Below, in pieces: positions 58,762 to 64,000 of a DNA stretch of 64,000 nucleotides (its first letter is position 1; each line of letters begins with the position of its first letter). The notes beneath the pieces are model-generated. The model saw only the letters and a list, made by a program, of their open reading frames with translations, had not been told where the DNA came from and did no database searches. Source of the DNA: Epithemia pelagica (lineage: Eukaryota > Bacillariophyta > Bacillariophyceae > Surirellales > Surirellaceae); NCBI GenBank assembly GCA_946965045.2, contig OX337234.1, positions 2,728,001 through 2,792,000 of the forward strand, written 5' to 3'. Both the position numbers and the translations under genes were made by a program.

Positions 58762-61700
58762 TCACTCTGTGCCAAAGATGTGGTGAAGCAAGTTCCGTAC
58801 AAACCCACGCCTCTTCTCTCCATTTGGCAGGACCTTGGTCAACAAATCCGCCTCGTTATCGTGAGTGTTTATGTAGGTCGTCCTCCACTCGTCCCTTGCC
58901 ACACCCTCCCGCACAAAATGGTATGCAATAGACTGGCTCTTCTTCTTTAGCGCCGAGTCTGGTATTGTAGTGTTCGCCAACACTGACTGATTATCTCCGT
59001 AGATAAGGCTTGGACCGTCGCACGGTATTCCAAGCATCCTTAGCTTGTACCGTAACCCTCGTAGGTATTCGCAACACTGCTTCATAGCAATGAATTCCGA
59101 TCCAAAGGATGATGATTCGATTGATGTCTGCTTCTTGCTCCACCAATATATCAATGCCGAATTCAGATAGACGAGAAAACCCGTTCGAGATCGTCTCGAT
59201 ACCGTGTCGGAAGCATGATCCGCATCGACTTTGGCGCGAATCACGAACCCCAATCCTCGAGGCTCCGGCATGTTGGGTGGGAACTCCTCCTTGCCATCAA
59301 TATGGCCAAACTCTGAGGCAGTCCAATCTCTTCGTTCAAACTCTGTTTCGTCAACGACGGGATCGCTTGGATCATACACAAGCTCTGCGTTGTGGTATTT
59401 CTTGAGGTATGCGAATACCTGCAGGACTTGTTGCATATGCCCCTCCCTCGGTAGGGCGAGATGGGACGACAACACTGATACCTCAAGACAGATATCGACT
59501 CTGCCTAACTCGACAATCCAACGCAAAACTCCGATCAAAGATTGATAGTACAAGGCTTCTCCCGGTGACAATTCCGCTGAGACATCCAGTTCTGCCCTGT
59601 AGTTGGCCTTCATCGGCGTGTCTGCTTTGCTTGGTAGGGACCACCTTTTGTTCTCCTCCTTGGACAAATGATCTTCCACATTCTTTACGGCGGCTTGGAC
59701 GTATTGCGAAGAACTGAAGGCCCATGCTTCGGCTCCATTTGCAAGCACAACCTTTCGAACTCTTCCACCGAGATACAGACTTGGAGGACCGACCGACTCC
59801 TCTTTCAACTCAAAATATCGGCCAATTTCCTCCCGGAGAATCTTCTCCGCTCTCTCCCCGATGGCCAAGGCGTCGTCTACATAGAGCAATACATACTCGT
59901 AGTACGGTGATCCGTCAGACTTTTCTGCCGGCCTCATCCAGACATCTGGATCCGCAGGGCATGACTTGAAACCAAGATGACTCATACATGACCTGAGAGG
60001 GTTCCGAAAGTCTTTTCCCGCCGTCTTTCTACCATATAATGCGCGATGAACGAGTGCAACCTTGCCCACGTTCTCGATCCCGAACTCAGGACCACATATA
60101 ATGTAATCCTTTCTCGAAGATGGCGCCTGGAGGTACGCATTTCTGATGTCAGCGGCGAAGACATCAAGCCCATTCAGAGCGGCGTACGTGAAAGCGATGC
60201 GTACGCTCTCTCTAGACACTACACCGGCAAACGTTGATCCCTCTGGATCCGGTGTCTTGTACCCATCGAGAACCCACCTGGCCTTCCTGGTAAAATCCAT
60301 TTTCACGTCCCAGACTAGGTGTCCGGTTACCAGGTGCCAACCATGGGGTGCCTTTTCTCCATCGGCTAGGATTTTGAAGGCGACTCCAACATTGAACATC
60401 TCCTTAGCTAGAGCCTTCATCCAATAATCATTGCCGTTTCTCTTGTCAAGCTCCTTCGCATGCTCCACACTTGTAGGTATCTCTATACCATACTTGTGCC
60501 GGATGTGTCGTGCACGTGTCTTCAGTGCCGATATGATTGCGTCCCTGCGCCGCAATGTTGACTTGGCCCACCATTGAAACGCGGGCTCATCATCCAACCC
60601 TCGTGCTACGGCGAACTCAGCCGTCTCGATAGGATATGATTCCTTCATGTCTGCCAATCGTTGCCAAGATTCGGATCCATCCTTCCACTTGACTAGCAGC
60701 CACCACCCTCTCGTCGTCTTCCTTGCCCTCCGTCTACCATGCCTGTCATAGACGTATTTGTCGCGTTTGGATACGGCCAGAGATTCGTCCTTCTTCCATT
60801 CGACTATCCCTTCCATCAGTCGCAGGTGTTTCCCATCTGTGTCAACCTCGGCAAGCATGCTTTCGGCTATGACATTAGCGGCATACTCCTTGACTTGGCC
60901 GTCCAAGAACTCGACTTCGTAGAGGATTGAATTGCTGTATGGGTCGTCATGGTATTTGCCAGACGTTGTCCCATCGGCCCCAATGGCTCGTCTCTTGACC
61001 ACTCCCTTGCTGATCTCGTCGCCGATCTGCATTTGCACTTCAGCGTTGATCATCCTGTCGTAGGCAGGGCATTGGTTCAAGAGTCTTCCCGTGTTGTCAA
61101 CTGTGTCTTCTATGTCCGGGGTGGTATATTGAGGTTGTTCATCGTCCTCATATGGATCATAAAATTTTTCATCGTCGTCGGGAATGGTAGGTGGTGGTTG
61201 TATGGAGGTGCCATGCCTCCTCTCAATCAATGCGTTGAAAGCCTCACGCTTTGATTGCTCACTGGCACTGTAGATTTCAGATTCTTGTAGTGGGCGGGTG
61301 GACCGTCGTGGCACCACATTTCCATTTGCTTTTAGAACCCATTGTGCCATCTCATTTCCTTCACCTTTTGCCGGACCAAGGATACGACCTAAGACCTCTT
61401 GGTTGTGGGGAAACTTTGCTGTGTGCTCACGGAAGTAGCACCATTCGTACCACTGGTATCGTCCAAGACTCGAAATATTCCCCCTCAACACCCAGCGTTG
61501 CGGTGTAGGGATTCGTTCCCCGAACGGTGATGTAATCTCGAGCCGTGAGATTGTAAATTCGGACTCTCCTCTCTAGGCAGTAGTCCCAAAACGGAAGCGG
61601 GGAGTTCGCTTCGCGCATGTCTTTGCGAACCGCTTCCTTTATCAACTTGATATACAACTCAGCTTTATTCGCCCAAGGCGTGCCCTCTTCCAACACACGA

Positions 61701-63292
61701 AGAGTTGTTCCGATGTCGTTAAGGAATAATTTCATGTCGGAACTCGTTTGTTCCTTGGACATGTCACAAATCAACGCATCGGGAGCACCAATTTCTTTTG
61801 CAAAGATCTTGACAGCCATCAAAACTTCTGACTTCCTCTTCATTGGCACCACATGCATGAAGCCTTTGTCAGTAACAAACAATTGGCAACATGTGTGGCC
61901 ACGAGACGACTTCCCTCCTTTCTTCGTCGCAAAGAAGGTGTCCATATAGAAGTATTCTTCTATTCGTCGGTACCGGAGCATTCGGTCGTTGGTGCCATAA
62001 TTCTGTGACAGGGTTGGATCTTCAGGCCTTTTCCCACGTTGGGATGTCACAGCCAAGGTTCGTTTGGCGTCGTCGTGACTGATCCTCCATACTTTGGCGA
62101 GGTGTTTGGCTCCAATGCCTTGGGACTTGCCAGCATGAACACTTGAGACGAAGAAATCATCAAGGTCTACATCTTCCAACGTGCTCAGGTCAATGTCCAT
62201 GTCGTCGTCTGGTTCTCTCTCGCCTTCAGAACTGTCATCGCTATTGTCCTCCTCATCGCCCTCATCCTGGATGGTGGTGGCTCCAATGGCTGCAACTTCT
62301 TTGCCATGGACCATTCTCTCCTCCAATCCCAGCGCCATCATGGATTCGACAAGGACCGAAGATATGCCAGATAGATGTCCACTGATTTCATCATATGGCT
62401 CAATGGCAGCGGATTTCCGAAGCTCTGCCATGTGGTTCCTCCAATGGTTCCGTGCTGCGCATGTTCGGTCGATTGCATGTGCTTCCATGGAGGATACCCG
62501 ATAATCCTGTTCATCATTCGGATCAGGGATATCATCAATTACAATTCGCAACTGGTCCTTTTTTTCCTTGATGTTGCCCTCCCAATCCAACATACTCGCC
62601 TCATTTGTCTCATAGGCGTCGGAGTGTGGGTTCCAACGGCTTGGAGTCAGGACGTATACGTCATGTCCTGCAACAAGGTCGTCTTCTGTTGGCTTGACAG
62701 TCGGGAAAAAGGAGAAGATTCCCCAAAGACTCAGAGGGATTCGGAAACCCGTGGACGGGAAAATGACCGCATGATCGTCTGTGGTCGGGTCATCAGTGTG
62801 GATCTTCGCCCGTTCGTTGACCTTGATGCCTGCCTCTCTCAGAATGAACGGTGGGATCAAGTTGTTCTCCATTGCTTGAACCCACAAGGCGTTTTGAATG
62901 ACGAGAAGGTATGGCTTCCCTGCATACGGGCAATCGTAACGGACAATGGCGTCCACCAGTTCCGCTTGCATCGATTTGTATTGGGGTGTGAAAGGACTAA
63001 CGTCGACCTTCCTCCCATGCTTGTTTACAATGTACCCATGCCGCCTGACAACAGGCATATTGGCATGGCTGTCCAGCTCCGTTCGATGCTCCCCATCCAT
63101 GTCCTGCATTTCCTCATCATTGTCCAGTGATGCAGCGGCAACAATCGCAAAGCATCGGTTTGGAACAATGGACTTATGCTGCCTGCATTGGCATTCATGC
63201 TCGAATTGTCCGTGTTTTCCAGGGTCCCATGGTTTTGTGTTGTCCGGCTGCAATATCCCTCCTCTCAAGGATGAGGACATGGCCGGACGCCC
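58762..63292 (-). pseudogene. copia element 2 pol, frameshifted between integrase and RT
   Basis: The first frame follows gag after an in-frame UGA and runs to 61427. Protease has ELDSHANMPVV, with His where most have Gly, a form I associate with some diatom copia lineages. Integrase has YFYMDTFFATKK, ALICDMSKEQTS and NKAELYIKLIKEA (D, D, E). The second frame ends at 58762 with WYEWCYFREHTAKFP, the RT (VFAADIRNAYLQAP; LLYVDDALAIG) and RNase H (KVDADHASD; SSSFGSEFIAMK). The two frames overlap at 61427-61491. Removing one G from the run of five at about 61484-61489 would join them, so the break is one inserted base or a sequencing error. All catalytic motifs are otherwise present. Confidence 0.8.
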
Positions 63293-63295
63293 TCA
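63293..63295 (-). promoter_or_regulatory. in-frame UGA between gag and pol, candidate readthrough stop (element 2)
   Basis: Gag and pol share one frame around UGA G, as in element 1. An ATG follows at 63280, so reinitiation is an alternative here. Confidence 0.5.
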
Positions 63296-64000
63296 CGAGA
63301 ACTTCGCCTGCTTGAGGATGGATTGGAGGGTGGATGGTTTCTTGGGAGCAGCAGCGGGTGGTGCGGGTGGGAGAGCTAACTGTTCCTTGACAGCATTTTG
63401 AACCATGCTTGCAATTTGCGCTTGCAAGTCGGTCGTCTCCTTGTCTTCTTCGATTCCATCCTTTGCGAACTTTTTAAGTTCCTTGGCCACGACGGAAGCC
63501 AGTTGCCGTTTGACAGACTTGTTGCTTTTCCCTTTCTTATCGTTCTGGTTGTTCTTCTTCTTTGAAGGGTTGGCTTTGCGCCATTCTCGCAGTTCATCTT
63601 TCTGCTCATCGGTCAGGTTATCATACTCACTGGGAGTATGGTATCGGAGATGGACCCCCGTCTTCCCAATGCTCTGCTTCTTCGCAGCGGTCGTGGAGCT
63701 CGCTTCAGCTGTCACGGTAGTGTCATCGATCTCAACAGAAGAGATTTGCGCGGCATTGCGCTTGTTATTGGTGGCGGCGGCTCTTTTCTTAGCCACAGGA
63801 TCGTAGGGCAGGAGGTGCGCCGCGCCCTTCTCGAATCTGTTCCGCATCCCATCAGGGTCAGTATCAGTGCGGACACTTGCCATTGCGGCTTGTAGTCCAG
63901 CATCAGAGCATTGAATCCCTTCAAGTAAGTACCCAACACGCGTGTGTTCATTGGGCAATTGATACGAGACATGGTCAGCACACTGTTGCATGGAGACATA
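63293..64000 (-). CDS. copia element 2 gag, partial
   Basis: The frame is open through the window end, so the N-terminus is missing. The visible 235 or so residues include the capsid-type HVSYQLPNEHTRVGYLLEGI and a Lys-rich nucleocapsid-like region (KKKNNQNDKKGKSNKSVKRQ). They end in a coiled stretch, with a stop at 63295-63293 (UCG UGA GGG). No CCHC knuckle is visible here. The pol frame continues in phase after the stop, with an ATG four codons later. Confidence 0.75.
   Translation of the reverse strand, partial: YVSMQQCADHVSYQLPNEHTRVGYLLEGIQCSDAGLQAAMASVRTDTDPDGMRNRFEKGAAHLLPYDPVAKKRAAATNNKRNAAQISSVEIDDTTVTAEASSTTAAKKQSIGKTGVHLRYHTPSEYDNLTDEQKDELREWRKANPSKKKNNQNDKKGKSNKSVKRQLASVVAKELKKFAKDGIEEDKETTDLQAQIASMVQNAVKEQLALPPAPPAAAPKKPSTLQSILKQAKFS

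Larger units (their letters stand above)
58395..64000 (-). mobile_element. Ty1/copia retrotransposon 2 (CoDi-like), 5' part outside the window
   Basis: On the minus strand it contains gag end, in-frame UGA, pol in two frames, a purine tract and a probable 3' LTR. The 5' LTR is beyond base 64000. The lineage differs from element 1, with a DSHAN-type protease motif instead of DSGA and little sequence similarity in gag. A single extra base in a G run splits pol. Confidence 0.82.

Overview
The window looks like nuclear DNA of a pennate diatom. Genes are mostly intronless, with two short GT-AG introns of 73 and 85 bp. Ty1/copia elements resemble the diatom CoDi lineages. Coding regions carry many trinucleotide-type low-complexity tracts, and the gene content is typical of stramenopiles: PT-rich leishmanolysin-like protease, GT10 fucosyltransferase, ankyrin proteins and Crinkler-like nuclease-kinases. 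The species is not proven; a benthic pennate diatom with a repeat-rich genome, such as Seminavis, is my guess.

Layout. At 1-1.3 kb is the 3' part of a carbohydrate sulfotransferase with a probable frameshift. At 2-8.4 kb is a non-LTR retrotransposon carrying a restriction-like endonuclease. It sits in an A-tract 43 bp before the start codon of a GT10 fucosyltransferase (8.4-11.5 kb). At 12-21.5 kb are MsrA, a large unknown membrane protein with repeated beta modules and a HicA-like segment, and a secreted M8-type metalloprotease. A duplicated, decayed 3' end of the protease lies beside MsrA. At 22.3-28.5 kb is a 6.1-kb DNA transposon that I delimit by 26-bp terminal inverted repeats; it holds two convergent genes, one of them transposase-like with one intron. 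At 28.7-39.6 kb are ordinary genes: an ankyrin protein, a spliced Golgi-type glycosyltransferase, a tail-anchored Hsp70-like protein, a two-domain FAD oxidoreductase and a GST.

The most interesting part is 40-56 kb, a Crinkler-like (CRN) locus. It holds a PD-(D/E)XK nuclease-kinase fusion and a tandem duplication of a pair made of a nuclease-like/kinase gene followed by a convergent HAD (Swiss-Army-Knife type) phosphatase-like gene. The two copies have decayed reciprocally. In copy 1 the kinase is split by a young copia element (identical 227-bp LTRs, 5-bp target duplication) and is also frameshifted, while its HAD gene is intact. In copy 2 the kinase is intact, while the HAD gene has three frameshifts.

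At 56.7-58.4 kb is a decayed ankyrin gene. At 58.4-64 kb is a second copia element that runs off the window. Both copia elements keep gag and pol in one frame separated by a single in-frame UGA, which suggests stop-codon readthrough. Several frame breaks look like one extra base in a homopolymer, so assembly error must be excluded before calling those genes dead.
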